Positions 34,007-42,849 of a stretch of 64,000 nucleotides of DNA are shown here, in pieces; the first letter of the stretch is position 1, and each line of letters starts with the position of its first letter. Location: NCBI RefSeq assembly GCF_009604385.1, contig NZ_WEGJ01000010.1:111021-175020 (forward strand), read 5' to 3'. The DNA comes from Streptomyces smaragdinus. Lineage in GTDB: Bacteria; Actinomycetota; Actinomycetes; Streptomycetales; Streptomycetaceae. The position numbers were made by a program, and so were the translations under genes. The notes under the pieces were generated by a model. That model worked only from the letters and a program-made list of their open reading frames with translations. It was not told the origin of the DNA and did not search any database.

Positions 34007-35372
34007 GAGCCGATCGTAGGCGACCGCGCGCGGCCCGGTGCTCCGCCATCGCAGCCGCGTACACCTCCGCCGTGGCGGCGGCGGTGACGTCCCAGCCGAA
34101 GCCCTGCGCGTGGCCGGCGGCGGACCGCGACATCCGGGCGGCGAGGGAGGTGTCGGCGGCGAGGCGGTGCAGCGCGTCGGCGTAGTCGGCCGGGTCGTGG
34201 CCGCTCACGAGGATCCCGCTGACCTGGTCCCGTACCGCCACCGGCAGCCCGCCCACCGCCGCCGCGACGACCGGCGTCCCGCAGGCCTGGGCCTCGACGG
34301 CGACCAGACCGAAGGACTCCGAGTACGAGGGCACCACCAGCACCGACGCCGCCCGGAACCACTCCGCGAGCCGGTCCTGCCCCACCGGCGGCACGAACCG
34401 CACGACGTCCGAGATGCCCAGGCGCGCCGCCAGCTTGTGCAGCGCCTCCGGCTTGGCCAGCCCGCTGCCGCTCGGGCCGCCCACGACGGGGACCACCAGC
34501 CGCTCGCGCAGCGCCGGCTCGCGCTCCAGGAGGATCGCGGTGGCCTTCAGCAGCACGTCGGGGGCCTTCAGCGGCTGGATCCGGCCGGCGAACAGCGGGA
34601 CGAACGCGTCGGGGGGCAGGCCGAGGGCCGCGCGGGCCAGGGCGCGGCCGGAGTCGATGCCGCCGGGGCCGGGGCAGAAGCGGTCGAGGTTCACGCCGGG
34701 GTGGACGACGGCGACCTTCGCCGGGTCGGCGTCGTAATGGCTGATCAGCTCGTACGCCTCGCCGTCGGTGTTGGCGATGAGCCGGTCCGCGGCCTCGACG
34801 ATCTGCGTCTCGCCGATGACGCGGGCGGACGGCTCGGGGGTGTCGCCCTCGGCGAGGGCGGCGTTCTTGACCTTGGCCATGGTGTGCATGGTGTGGACGA
34901 GGGGGACGCCCCAGCGTTCGGCGGCCAGCCAGCCGACGTGGCCGGAGAGCCAGTAGTGGGAGTGCACGAGGTCGTAGTGCCCGGGCCGGTTCCCCGCCCA
35001 GGCGCGCATCACGCCGTGGGTGAAGGCGCAGAGCTGCGCGGGCAGCTCCTCCTTCTTCAGCCCCTCGTACGGGCCGGCGTCCACGTGCCGCACCAGCACG
35101 CCGGGGGTCAGCTCGACCGCCGGCGGGAGGGACGCCGTGGTGGCGCGGGTGAATATCTCGACCTCGATGCCCTGGGCGGCGAGCCGCCGGGCCAGCTCCA
35201 CGATGTACACGTTCATCCCGCCGGCGTCGCCGGTGCCCGGCTGATGCAGGGGGGAGGTGTGCACGGAGAGCATCGCGATCCGCCGCGGGCGCCGGTGCGC
35301 GGCACCCAGCACAGAGGCGGCCAGCCCTCGCCGGTGGGGGCGTACGGGGGTGGTGCGCGTGCGCAGGCTCAC
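33999..35372 (-). CDS. mshA: D-inositol-3-phosphate glycosyltransferase (mycothiol step 1)
   Basis: 457 residues from GTG 35372; a longer reading adds a Pro/Arg-rich stretch with no ribosome site. It is a GT-B retaining glycosyltransferase (family GT4): [35 protein letters not shown] near 45 (acceptor loop), [12 protein letters not shown] near 130, [17 protein letters not shown] near 255 and [25 protein letters not shown] near 350 (the UDP-GlcNAc-binding E-x7-E motif). It transfers GlcNAc to inositol-3-phosphate, the first committed step of mycothiol synthesis. Confidence 0.95.
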   Translation of the reverse strand: MSLRTRTTPVRPHRRGLAASVLGAAHRRPRRIAMLSVHTSPLHQPGTGDAGGMNVYIVELARRLAAQGIEVEIFTRATTASLPPAVELTPGVLVRHVDAGPYEGLKKEELPAQLCAFTHGVMRAWAGNRPGHYDLVHSHYWLSGHVGWLAAERWGVPLVHTMHTMAKVKNAALAEGDTPEPSARVIGETQIVEAADRLIANTDGEAYELISHYDADPAKVAVVHPGVNLDRFCPGPGGIDSGRALARAALGLPPDAFVPLFAGRIQPLKAPDVLLKATAILLEREPALRERLVVPVVGGPSGSGLAKPEALHKLAARLGISDVVRFVPPVGQDRLAEWFRAASVLVVPSYSESFGLVAVEAQACGTPVVAAAVGGLPVAVRDQVSGILVSGHDPADYADALHRLAADTSLAARMSRSAAGHAQGFGWDVTAAATAEVYAAAMAEHRAARGRLRSAHV

Positions 35373-35499
35373 GGTGACCTGGGCCCTTCCTCGTCGCGGA
35401 TACGTTCGACCTAATCCCCCTCCAGCATGGAACCGTTCCGATCGCCCGCGCATTCCCGGGGGCCGTACCAACGGGTACCCCCCGCCTACCCTGGGGCAC

Positions 35500-36282
35500 G
35501 TGACCTCACCCGCACGTCCCGTCGGCTCCATCACCCGGGGCACGACCAACCCGAACAGGCTGCGCCGGATGGACCGCTGGATCGCCGCCGTCCACGGGCG
35601 GGCGCTGCGGGCCGCCGCGGCTCCCGTGGCCGTCGACCTCGGGTACGGGGCGGCGCCGTGGACGGCGGTGGAGCTGCTGGCGCGGCTGCGGGCGGTGGCT
35701 CCCGGGGTGCGGGTGGTGGGGGTGGAGATCGATCCGGCGCGGGTCGCGGCGGCGGCGCCCTACGCGCGCGAGGGGCTGACGTTCGTGCGCGGGGGGTTCG
35801 AGGTGCCCGTGGCGGGGAAGCCGGTGCTGATCCGGGCGGCGAACGTGCTGCGGCAGTACGACGAGGGGGACGTCGCCGGGGTGTGGGCGCGGCTGTGCGG
35901 GCGGCTGGCGCCGGGCGGGCTGCTGGTGGAGGGGACGTGCGACGAGATCGGCCGGCGCCACGTCTGGGTCGCGCTCACCCCCGGCGGTCCGGAATCGCTG
36001 ACGCTCGCGGCCCGGCTGGGGTCCCTGGGAGCGCCGTCCGACCTGGCGGAACGCCTGCCGAAGGCGCTCATCCACCGCAACGTGCCGGGCGAGCCCGTGC
36101 ACGCCTTCCTGCGGGACTTCGACCGGGCGTGGGCCGCGGCGGCCCCCTACGCGCCGCTGAGCGCCCGGCAGCGGTGGGTGCGGGCGGTGACCTCGCTGGC
36201 CGGGGAGTGGCCGGTGCTGGACGACGCCCGGCGGTGGCGGCAGGGGGAGGTCACGGTGGACTGGGCCGCGGTGGCGCCGTGA
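35500..36282 (+). CDS. Class I SAM-dependent methyltransferase-like protein
   Basis: 260 residues from GTG 35500 ([29 protein letters not shown]). Motif I is [21 protein letters not shown] (the usual GxGxG is GYGAAP), followed by an acidic strand end in [16 protein letters not shown] (ribose-binding Glu), then [16 protein letters not shown] and [15 protein letters not shown]. The fold fits a class I methyltransferase, but the substrate is unknown and the atypical motif I weakens the enzymatic assignment. It is divergent from mshA. Confidence 0.75.
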   Translation: MTSPARPVGSITRGTTNPNRLRRMDRWIAAVHGRALRAAAAPVAVDLGYGAAPWTAVELLARLRAVAPGVRVVGVEIDPARVAAAAPYAREGLTFVRGGFEVPVAGKPVLIRAANVLRQYDEGDVAGVWARLCGRLAPGGLLVEGTCDEIGRRHVWVALTPGGPESLTLAARLGSLGAPSDLAERLPKALIHRNVPGEPVHAFLRDFDRAWAAAAPYAPLSARQRWVRAVTSLAGEWPVLDDARRWRQGEVTVDWAAVAP

Positions 36283-36334
36283 TCCACGGGTGGGGGTCCG
36301 CCGGGGGCCGGACCCGGCTACCCTGACCGGCATC

Positions 36335-37060
36335 ATGCGTCCACTCCGCCTCGCCCGCGTCAGCCTGATCGTCGTCGTCACGCTCGCCGCCCTCGCCCTC
36401 GCCGCCGACCGGGTCGCGGTACGGCTCGTACAGGCGGAGGCGGAGGACCGGATCCGGCAGGAGTACGACCTCTCGAAGTCGCCGGAGATCACCATCCGCG
36501 GCTTCCCCTTCCTCACCCAGGTCCTCCACCGCCGCTTCGGCCGCGTCGACGTGAACCTCAGCGGCGTCCGCGCCGCCGGTGAGGGCGACTCGTCGCTCAC
36601 CCTGGTCGAGGCGAAGGCGCGGCTGTACGACCTGAAGGTGAGCGGCGGCAGCTGGGACCACGCGACGGCGGCCCGCGCCACGGGCGACGTCCGCTTCAGC
36701 TACGCGGACGTCGGCCGGGCCATCCCGGGCAACGTGGTGCGCGTCTCGTACGGCGGCAAGGACCTGGCCGGTCAGGACCAGGTGAAGGCCACGGTGGGCG
36801 TGACGTTCCTGGGGCAGCGGATCGAGAACAGCGCGACGGGCACGATCACCGTGGAGAACGGCGACACGATCCATCTGCGCGCGACGAACATCGAGGGCGC
36901 GGACGCGGTGCCGGGCCTTTCGGACTACCTCCGCGAACGCATCGACTACGAGTGGAAGATCGACGACCTCCCGTCGGGCATCGAGCTGAAGGACGTCCAG
37001 GTCAATCGGGATGGCATCGCCATCTCCGGCAAGGGCACGAACGTCGAACTGTCCCGCTGA
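36335..37060 (+). CDS. LmeA-like phospholipid-binding protein (DUF2993), copy 1
   Basis: 241 residues. A signal anchor (about 5-24, LARVSLIVVVTLAALALAADRV) is followed by a DUF2993 domain: ITIRGFPFLTQVLHRRFGRVDVNLSGV, TLVEAKARLYDLKVS, VGVTFLGQRIENSATGT and IDYEWKIDDLPSGIELKDVQVNRDGIAISGKG. The family includes mycobacterial LmeA, a periplasmic protein needed for lipoglycan mannan elongation that binds phosphatidylinositol. The next gene is a diverged copy 88 bases downstream. Confidence 0.83.
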   Translation: MRPLRLARVSLIVVVTLAALALAADRVAVRLVQAEAEDRIRQEYDLSKSPEITIRGFPFLTQVLHRRFGRVDVNLSGVRAAGEGDSSLTLVEAKARLYDLKVSGGSWDHATAARATGDVRFSYADVGRAIPGNVVRVSYGGKDLAGQDQVKATVGVTFLGQRIENSATGTITVENGDTIHLRATNIEGADAVPGLSDYLRERIDYEWKIDDLPSGIELKDVQVNRDGIAISGKGTNVELSR

Positions 37061-37148
37061 CAGCGGATGTTCCGGCCCCGGCAGGGGATCCACCGACCGC
37101 ACGCAGTAGATTGCTGACACCGCTCATCACAACGGGGGACCCACCGGC

Positions 37149-37823
37149 ATGCGCGCACTCCGCATCCTGCTCATCATCGGCTCGATCCTCGCGATCGTCC
37201 TGGTCGTCGCCGACCGGGTCCTGGTCAACTTCGCCGAGGACGAGGCCGCCTCGCGCGTCAACACCCGGCTGGGCCTCGGCGGCCACACCTCCGTCACCAT
37301 CCGCGGCTTCCCCTTCCTCACCCAGGCGATGAGCAAGAACCTGGACGCCGTGGACCTGAAGCTCACCGGCGTCACGGCCGAGGAGGCGGAGCTCGGCCAG
37401 ATCATGATCTCGGAGTTCTCCGCGACCCTCGAGGACGTCCGCATCGGCAGCGGCTACGACTCCGCCGTCGCCGGGACCGCCGAGGGCACGGCGCTGATCG
37501 GGTACGACCAGTTCGACCAGAAGACCGGCGACACGCTCACCTTCACCTACGCGGACAACGGCCGGGTCAGGGCCAAGGGCGCGGTCGAGGTGGCCGGGGA
37601 GAAGATCGACGTGGACACCTTCGCCGAGATCAAGGCGGAGGGCAACGCGATCACGCTGCAGGCCGTCGCCACCGAGGAGCAGCCGACATCCGCGCTGGAC
37701 GCCATCAACACCACGTACGTCGTCAAGGGCCTGCCCGCCGGACTGCGCCTGACCGAGGCCCGGGCCGGCGCCAACGGGGTCACCGTGGGCGTGACCGGCG
37801 AGAACGTGGCGCTCGTCGGCTGA
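37149..37823 (+). CDS. LmeA-like phospholipid-binding protein (DUF2993), copy 2
   Basis: 224 residues with the same plan: signal anchor 3-22 (ALRILLIIGSILAIVLVVAD), then TIRGFPFLTQAMSKNLDAVDLKLTGV, EFSATLEDVRIG, and TTYVVKGLPAGLRLTEARAGANGVTVGVTG. The TIRGFPFLTQ block is identical to copy 1 but the rest has diverged strongly, so the duplication is old. Like copy 1 it should face the outside of the membrane and bind lipid. A terminator follows at 37880. Confidence 0.83.
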   Translation: MRALRILLIIGSILAIVLVVADRVLVNFAEDEAASRVNTRLGLGGHTSVTIRGFPFLTQAMSKNLDAVDLKLTGVTAEEAELGQIMISEFSATLEDVRIGSGYDSAVAGTAEGTALIGYDQFDQKTGDTLTFTYADNGRVRAKGAVEVAGEKIDVDTFAEIKAEGNAITLQAVATEEQPTSALDAINTTYVVKGLPAGLRLTEARAGANGVTVGVTGENVALVG

Positions 37824-37879
37824 CCGCCCGTATCACTGGCTGAGACCGTAACGCCCACAGCCCGGGAGAACCGGCCCGG

Positions 37880-37911
37880 CGCCCCGCCCCCGCCGGGGGA
37901 GCGGGGCGTTT
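37880..37911 (+). terminator. Terminator after the DUF2993 pair
   Basis: CGCCCCGC pairs with GCGGGGCG (37880-37887 with 37901-37908) around an inner CCCC-GCC-GGGG hairpin, and is followed by TTT at 37909-37911. It separates the DUF2993 genes from the sseA leader. Confidence 0.72.
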
Positions 37912-38003
37912 GAAGCCTCATACGTTCCCATATTCCGGACGATCTCGTCTCACCATACGACACGCTGGTGACAGCGCCGCAGCCCGTCCCTACGATCGGA
38001 CAC

Positions 38004-38081
38004 ATGAGGCGACAGGCGGATCTCACCAAACGGCGGGCAGTGGACCTGTGCCGTGTTGCCGCCATGCTCTGTCGCCGTTGA
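38004..38081 (+). CDS. Putative cysteine-responsive leader peptide upstream of sseA
   Basis: A 25-residue peptide beginning MRRQADLTKRRAVDLCRVAA and ending MLCRR. The basic start and the RRxVDLxRV core match the actinobacterial 'putative leader peptide' family found ahead of sulfur-metabolism genes. Cys codons at positions 16 and 23 could stall ribosomes when charged tRNA-Cys is scarce. An inverted repeat (GGGCCG 38106-38111 with CGGCCC 38123-38128) follows within 50 bases and could be part of an attenuator. The rhodanese gene begins 215 bases downstream. Confidence 0.75.
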   Translation: MRRQADLTKRRAVDLCRVAAMLCRR

Positions 38082-38296
38082 CACGGGTCCCCGAGCTCTG
38101 ACCCCGGGCCGCCGTCCCTGACCGGCCCCGGCCCGATCCCCGACCGAGGACCTTCCCGCCGCCCCGCGCGCCCATGCCTCCCCGTATGCCCGCGCGCGTC
38201 ACAGCGGCCCACCGCGCCCCCGGACCGCGTGTCCGCCCCGGCGCGAACCACGCTCAGACACCGCAAGCCGCCGCAACTGCCCCGGAGGAGAACAGA

Positions 38297-39136
38297 ATGA
38301 GCCGCAGTGACGTCCTCGTGGACGCCGACTGGGTCGAGGCCAACCTCGACAACCCCCAGGTCGTCATCGTCGAGGTCGACGAGGACACGGCCGCGTACGA
38401 GAAGAACCACATCAGGAACGCGATCCGCATCGACTGGCAGAAGGACCTCCAGGACCCGGTCCGCCGCGACTTCGTGAACCAGGAGCAGTTCGAGCAGCTG
38501 CTCTCCGAGCGCGGCATCGCCAACGACTCCACCGTGGTGCTGTACGGCGGCAACAACAACTGGTTCGCCTCGTACGCCTACTGGTACTTCAAGCTGTACG
38601 GCCACCAGGACGTCAAGCTCCTCGACGGCGGCCGCAAGAAGTGGGAGCTCGACTCCCGCGACCTGGTCGCCGAGGTCCCGCAGCGCGCGGCCACCTCGTA
38701 CACCGCGCAGCCGCAGGACGCTTCGATCCGCGCGTTCCGCGACGAGGTCGTCGACGCCATCGGCACGCTGAACCTGGTCGACGTGCGCTCCCCCGACGAG
38801 TTCTCCGGCAAGCTGCTGGCGCCCGCGCACCTGCCGCAGGAGCAGTCGCAGCGCCCGGGCCACGTGCCGTCCGCCCGTAACATCCCGTGGTCCAAGTCGG
38901 CCAACGACGACGGCACGTTCAAGTCCGACGAGGAGCTCAAGGCCCTCTACGAGGGCGAGGGCGTGGACCTGGCGAAGGACACCATCGCGTACTGCCGCAT
39001 CGGTGAGCGCTCGGCCCACTCGTGGTTCGTGCTGCACGAGCTGCTCGGCCAGGCCAACGTGAAGAACTACGACGGCTCGTGGACCGAGTACGGCTCGCTG
39101 GTCGGCGTGCCGATCGAGCTCGGCCCCGCCAAGTAA
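38297..39136 (+). CDS. sseA: Thiosulfate sulfurtransferase (tandem rhodanese)
   Basis: 279 residues from ATG 38297 (GGAGGAG 6 bases upstream). Two rhodanese domains: an inactive N-terminal one (VLVDADWVEANLDNPQVVIVEVDED, TVVLYGGNNNWFASYAYWYFKLYGH) and an active C-terminal one, with catalytic Cys in TIAYCRIGERSAHSW near 238. The enzyme moves sulfane sulfur from thiosulfate to thiols or cyanide. It is preceded by a cysteine leader peptide and followed 31 bases later by the DUF1416 gene, as is usual in actinobacteria. Confidence 0.93.
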   Translation: MSRSDVLVDADWVEANLDNPQVVIVEVDEDTAAYEKNHIRNAIRIDWQKDLQDPVRRDFVNQEQFEQLLSERGIANDSTVVLYGGNNNWFASYAYWYFKLYGHQDVKLLDGGRKKWELDSRDLVAEVPQRAATSYTAQPQDASIRAFRDEVVDAIGTLNLVDVRSPDEFSGKLLAPAHLPQEQSQRPGHVPSARNIPWSKSANDDGTFKSDEELKALYEGEGVDLAKDTIAYCRIGERSAHSWFVLHELLGQANVKNYDGSWTEYGSLVGVPIELGPAK

Positions 39137-39167
39137 CCCCGAACCCACCGACGTAAAGGACAGTTTC

Positions 39168-39455
39168 ATGTGCGGAGCAAAGGCCGGCGGCCCCGACGCC
39201 TCCACGGCGAAGGCCGGTGAGACCACCATCCAGGGTCAGGTCACCCGCGACGGCGAGCCCGTGACGGGCTACGTGCGGCTGCTGGACTCGACCGGCGAGT
39301 TCACCGCCGAGGTCCCGACCTCGGCCACCGGGCAGTTCCGGTTCTACGCGGCCGAGGGCACGTGGACGCTGCGCGCCCTGGTCCCGGGCGGCACGGCGGA
39401 CCGTACGGTCGTCGCCCAGCAGGGCGGTCTGGCCGAGGTCGCGATCGCGGTCTGA
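39168..39455 (+). CDS. DUF1416 protein linked to rhodanese
   Basis: 95 residues starting MCGAKAGGPDAS, then a transthyretin-like beta sandwich (TIQGQVTRDGEPVTGYVRLLDSTGEFTA, GQFRFYAAEGTWTLRALVPGG). The single Cys at position 2 is a conserved family feature and could carry sulfane sulfur from SseA, but this is inference. AAAGGA precedes the start at 39168. It shares an operon with sseA. Confidence 0.9.
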   Translation: MCGAKAGGPDASTAKAGETTIQGQVTRDGEPVTGYVRLLDSTGEFTAEVPTSATGQFRFYAAEGTWTLRALVPGGTADRTVVAQQGGLAEVAIAV

Positions 39456-39522
39456 GGACAGTCTGTACGGGCCCGGGGGCCGCACCCGCGACGGGGGCGG
39501 CCCCCGGTCGTACGCTGGAGGT

Positions 39523-39765
39523 ATGCGAGGCCACCCGCGCTTCGACCTGGATCCCCGGGTCCCGCGCAGCCAGTACCATCGCCGGCGCCGCTACTTCGCC
39601 GTGATGCTGGGGGCGGTCGCGCTCTTCGCGGGGGCGGGGATCGTCTATCAGTGGGCCCCGGGCGTGGCGATCGCGATGGCGGTCGTGGCCGCGTTCATGC
39701 CGCCCGTCGCGGCGATCGTCGCGAACCGGTGGGAGCGGGGCGACAAGTGGTGGGACGAGCTCTGA
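39523..39765 (+). CDS. DUF3099 small membrane protein
   Basis: 80 residues: a polar, Arg-rich N-terminus (DPRVPRSQYHRRRRYF), two membrane helices (about 27-44 and 46-66, FAVMLGAVALFAGAGIVYQ and VAIAMAVVAAFMPPVAAIVA) and the tail WERGDKWWDEL. The hairpin plus acidic Trp tail is typical of DUF3099, function unknown. It ends only 4 bases from the stop of the convergent hydrolase gene with no terminator between. Confidence 0.9.
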   Translation: MRGHPRFDLDPRVPRSQYHRRRRYFAVMLGAVALFAGAGIVYQWAPGVAIAMAVVAAFMPPVAAIVANRWERGDKWWDEL

Positions 39766-39769
39766 GCCG

Positions 39770-40606
39770 TCAGCCCGCCTCGTGCACCGCCCACCGTGCC
39801 ACCCGCTCCAGCAGCTCGTCGGGCGCCGCGTTCTCCGCGTGCCCGAAGCCCTCCTCCAGCCACAGCTCCGCGTGCGGCGCGGCGGCGGCCAGCGAGCGCG
39901 GGTGGTCCAGGGGGAAGTAGGCGTCGCGGTCGCCGTGGACGATCAGCAGCGGCGTCGGGGCGATCAGCGGCGCCGCCGCCACGGGGGACAGCGGTACGGG
40001 GTCCCAGCGCTCGTGGTGGATACGGGTCCGCAGCGCCGCCCGCGACACGGCGCGCCCCAGGGGCCGCTCCACGGCCCAGTGCAGCCGGCGCATCGGGGCG
40101 GTGCCCCGGTAGTACCAGCGCGCCGGGGCGCTGACGGAGACGACGGCATCGGCGTGTGCGCCCGTGCGCCCCGCACGCTCCCTCTCGCTCCCGCCCCCGC
40201 CCTCGCTCGAGCCGCCCTCCGGCGCCCGGTGCAGCGCCGCGTGCCGCAGCACGACCGACCCGCCCATCGAGAACCCCACCGTGGCCACCCGCTCGTGGCC
40301 CAGCGCACGCGCCCAGCGCACCGCCGCCGCCAGGTCCTGCACCTCCCGGTCCCCCACGGTGGACCGCCCCCCGGACCGCCCGTGCCCGCGGAACGAGAAC
40401 GTCACCACCCCCGCGTACCGCCCGAACACCTCCGCCGCGTGCACCAGCGCGGGCCGCCGCAGCGAACCGGAGAATCCGTGCGCGACGACCAGCACCGGCC
40501 CCCCGGCGTCCGGGCCCGCCCGATAAGCGGCCTCGATCGGGGTCCGGTCCTCCGTCATGAGCACGGTCGCCAGGTCACCGGGCCGCGGAACTATGTCATT
40601 CGCCAC
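39770..40606 (-). CDS. Alpha/beta hydrolase
   Basis: 278 residues from GTG 40606 (GGGTGGA upstream); a GTG at 40615 is possible. Core motifs: VLVVAHGFSGSLRRPALVHAAE (oxyanion loop), VVTFSFRGHGRSGG, RVATVGFSMGGSVVLRHAAL with nucleophile Ser in GFSMGG, LLIVHGDRDAYFPLDHPRSL (acid) and EEGFGHAENAA (catalytic His). A Gly/Ser/Glu-rich insertion (EGGSSEGGGGSERERAGRTG) splits the cap region and is probably a disordered loop. The substrate is unknown. Confidence 0.85.
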   Translation of the reverse strand: MANDIVPRPGDLATVLMTEDRTPIEAAYRAGPDAGGPVLVVAHGFSGSLRRPALVHAAEVFGRYAGVVTFSFRGHGRSGGRSTVGDREVQDLAAAVRWARALGHERVATVGFSMGGSVVLRHAALHRAPEGGSSEGGGGSERERAGRTGAHADAVVSVSAPARWYYRGTAPMRRLHWAVERPLGRAVSRAALRTRIHHERWDPVPLSPVAAAPLIAPTPLLIVHGDRDAYFPLDHPRSLAAAAPHAELWLEEGFGHAENAAPDELLERVARWAVHEAG

Positions 40607-40798
40607 GTCATCCACCCTACGACCCGCCCCGGACACCCCCGCGGGCCCCGCTCCGGGACCCCGCCAACCACCCGTCAACACCGGGACGTACGCCACCCGG
40701 GGCAGGGACCGCGCACGGCCCGAGAGCGCCACGGACCGTCATCGGACGGCCGTGCATCGCTGCCCACCCGGCTCGAGGTGGGCTATATTCCTGGGGAG

Positions 40799-40832
40799 AA
40801 GGACCCGGGCGACGTTGCCCCCGGGTCCTTTT
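40799..40832 (+). terminator. Leader terminator/attenuator ahead of glnR
   Basis: A perfect 11-base stem AAGGACCCGGG/CCCGGGTCCTT (10-base loop) ends in TTTT and lies 86 bases before the glnR start. A TATATT hexamer (about 40784-40789) stands 10 bases upstream of the stem. The nearest plus-strand gene upstream ends 1 kb away, so this terminator most likely acts on transcripts starting in the glnR leader itself. Confidence 0.62.
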
Positions 40833-40918
40833 GTGCTTGAAAGGCGGGACACGATCATGCCCCGCCCCATACCGACCCCGAGGCCGAGCCGCACGATCCG
40901 CAAGACCGGAGGAGCCCC

Positions 40919-41677
40919 ATGAGCTCGCTGCTGCTGCTGACGAACGCCCTTCAGCCCTCGACGGAGGTGCTGCCGGCACTCGGTCTGCTCCTGCACAACG
41001 TGCGGGTCGCACCGGCCGAGGGCCCCGCCCTCATCGACACCCCCGGCGCGGACGTCATCCTCATCGACGGCCGCCGTGACCTCCCCCAGGTCCGCAGCCT
41101 CTGCCAGCTGCTGCGCTCCACCGGCCCCGGCTGCCCGCTGCTGCTGGTCGTCACCGAGGGCGGCCTGGCCGCCGTGACCGCCGACTGGGGCATCGACGAC
41201 GTCCTCCTGGACACCGCAGGCCCCGCGGAGGTCGAGGCGCGGCTGCGGCTCGCGCTCGGCCGGGCGCAGATCCCCGCGGACGACAGCCCGATGGAGATCC
41301 GCAACGGTGATCTGTCGGTGGACGAGGCCACGTACTCGGCGAAGCTCAAGGGCCGGGTGCTGGATCTGACGTTCAAGGAGTTCGAGCTGCTGAAGTACCT
41401 CGCGCAGCACCCGGGCCGCGTCTTCACCCGCGCCCAGCTGCTGCAGGAGGTCTGGGGCTACGACTACTTCGGCGGCACCCGCACGGTCGACGTGCACGTA
41501 CGGCGGCTGCGCGCCAAGCTCGGCCCCGAGCACGAGTCCCTCATCGGGACGGTCCGCAACGTCGGCTACCGCTTCGTCACCCCCGAGAAGGTCGAGACGG
41601 CCGCCGCCGAGTCCGCGGCGGCGGAGGCGGAGTCCGTGGCCAGGCGGGCCGCGGAAGGGTCGGGGCGACGGGCATGA
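40919..41677 (+). CDS. glnR: Nitrogen-metabolism response regulator
   Basis: A 252-residue OmpR-type orphan regulator. The N-terminal receiver (1-115) is atypical: [16 protein letters not shown] holds the Asp, but the DD acidic pair and the conserved Lys of true phosphoreceivers are missing. The winged-helix domain (about 125-225) has [20 protein letters not shown] and [17 protein letters not shown]. The [19 protein letters not shown] start is characteristic of Streptomyces GlnR, the activator of glnA, amtB-glnK and nirB. An Ala/Glu-rich tail ([18 protein letters not shown]) follows. AGGAG precedes the ATG. Confidence 0.93.
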   Translation: MSSLLLLTNALQPSTEVLPALGLLLHNVRVAPAEGPALIDTPGADVILIDGRRDLPQVRSLCQLLRSTGPGCPLLLVVTEGGLAAVTADWGIDDVLLDTAGPAEVEARLRLALGRAQIPADDSPMEIRNGDLSVDEATYSAKLKGRVLDLTFKEFELLKYLAQHPGRVFTRAQLLQEVWGYDYFGGTRTVDVHVRRLRAKLGPEHESLIGTVRNVGYRFVTPEKVETAAAESAAAEAESVARRAAEGSGRRA

Positions 41678-41743
41678 TTCCGGTCTCACGGAGTGTGATC
41701 GTCCCCTGGGTGCGGCCTGGTGGTCACGCGTAGACTGACTGCC

Positions 41744-42760
41744 GTGGCCAAGGTGACGCGTGACGATGTTGCACGGCTCGCGGGTACCTCGACCGCGGTC
41801 GTCAGCTATGTGATCAACAACGGACCCCGACCGGTGGCGCCCGCCACCCGGGAGCGGGTGCTCGCGGCGATCACGGAGCTGGGATACCGGCCCGACCGGG
41901 TCGCCCAGGCGATGGCGTCGCGCCGGACGGATCTCATAGGCATGATCGTGCCGGACGCGCGGCAGCCGTTCTTCGCCGAGATGGCGCACGCCGTCGAACA
42001 GGCCGCCGCCGACCGGGGCAAGATGGTCCTCGTCGGCAACTCCGACTATCTCGACGAACGCGAGATCCACTATCTGCGCGCCTTCCTCGGCATGCGCGTC
42101 TCCGGGCTGATCCTCGTCAGCCAGGGCCCCAGCGAGGCCGCCGCCGCCGAACTCGACGCCGCCGACGCCCGGGTGGTGCTGCTGCACGAGCGGCGTGACT
42201 CGGCGGACGACTTCGTCGTCATCACCGACGACCTCGGCGGCGCCCATCTCGCCACCAGGCATCTGCTGGAGCACGGCCACCCGTACGTCGCCTGTCTGGG
42301 CGGGATCGAGGAGACCCCCGTCGTCGGCGACCCGGTCACCGACCATGTGGAGGGCTGGCGGCGGGCCATGGCGGAGGCGGGGATCTCCACCGAGGGGCGG
42401 CTCTTCCAGGCCCCGTACAACCGGTACGACGCGTACGAGATCGCGCTGGGTCTGCTGTCCGGCCCGGACCGGCCTCCGGCGATCTTCTGCACCACGGACG
42501 ACCAGGCGATCGGCGTGCTGCGCGCGGCGCGCGAGCTGCGGATCGACGTCCCCGGCGGGCTGGCGGTCGCCGGCTTCGACGACGTGAAGGAGGCGGCGCT
42601 CACGGACCCGCCGCTGACCACGGTGGCGTCCGACCGGCCGGCGATGGCGCGGGCGGCGGTCGATCTGCTGCTCGACGACCCGCGGCCGATGTCGCGGCGG
42701 GAGCGGATCCGGCAGTTCCCGAGCGCGCTGGTGGTGCGGAAGTCCTGCGGCTGCTCCTGA
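41744..42760 (+). CDS. LacI-family transcriptional regulator
   Basis: 338 residues from GTG 41744. The N-terminal HTH ([23 protein letters not shown], hinge [23 protein letters not shown]) is followed by a periplasmic-binding-protein-like effector domain ([67 protein letters not shown]). It ends in a Cys-rich CGCS tail. It should be a sugar- or metabolite-responsive repressor; the ligand and target are not evident. It lies 66 bases after glnR. Confidence 0.9.
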   Translation: MAKVTRDDVARLAGTSTAVVSYVINNGPRPVAPATRERVLAAITELGYRPDRVAQAMASRRTDLIGMIVPDARQPFFAEMAHAVEQAAADRGKMVLVGNSDYLDEREIHYLRAFLGMRVSGLILVSQGPSEAAAAELDAADARVVLLHERRDSADDFVVITDDLGGAHLATRHLLEHGHPYVACLGGIEETPVVGDPVTDHVEGWRRAMAEAGISTEGRLFQAPYNRYDAYEIALGLLSGPDRPPAIFCTTDDQAIGVLRAARELRIDVPGGLAVAGFDDVKEAALTDPPLTTVASDRPAMARAAVDLLLDDPRPMSRRERIRQFPSALVVRKSCGCS

Positions 42761-42849
42761 GCGGTCCTTATTTGGGGCATACAGGCTTCTGTCGGGCTTC
42801 TCAGTCCGGTCTCAGACGATTCTCATCTTCGCCGCCGAGAGTCGTTGGC

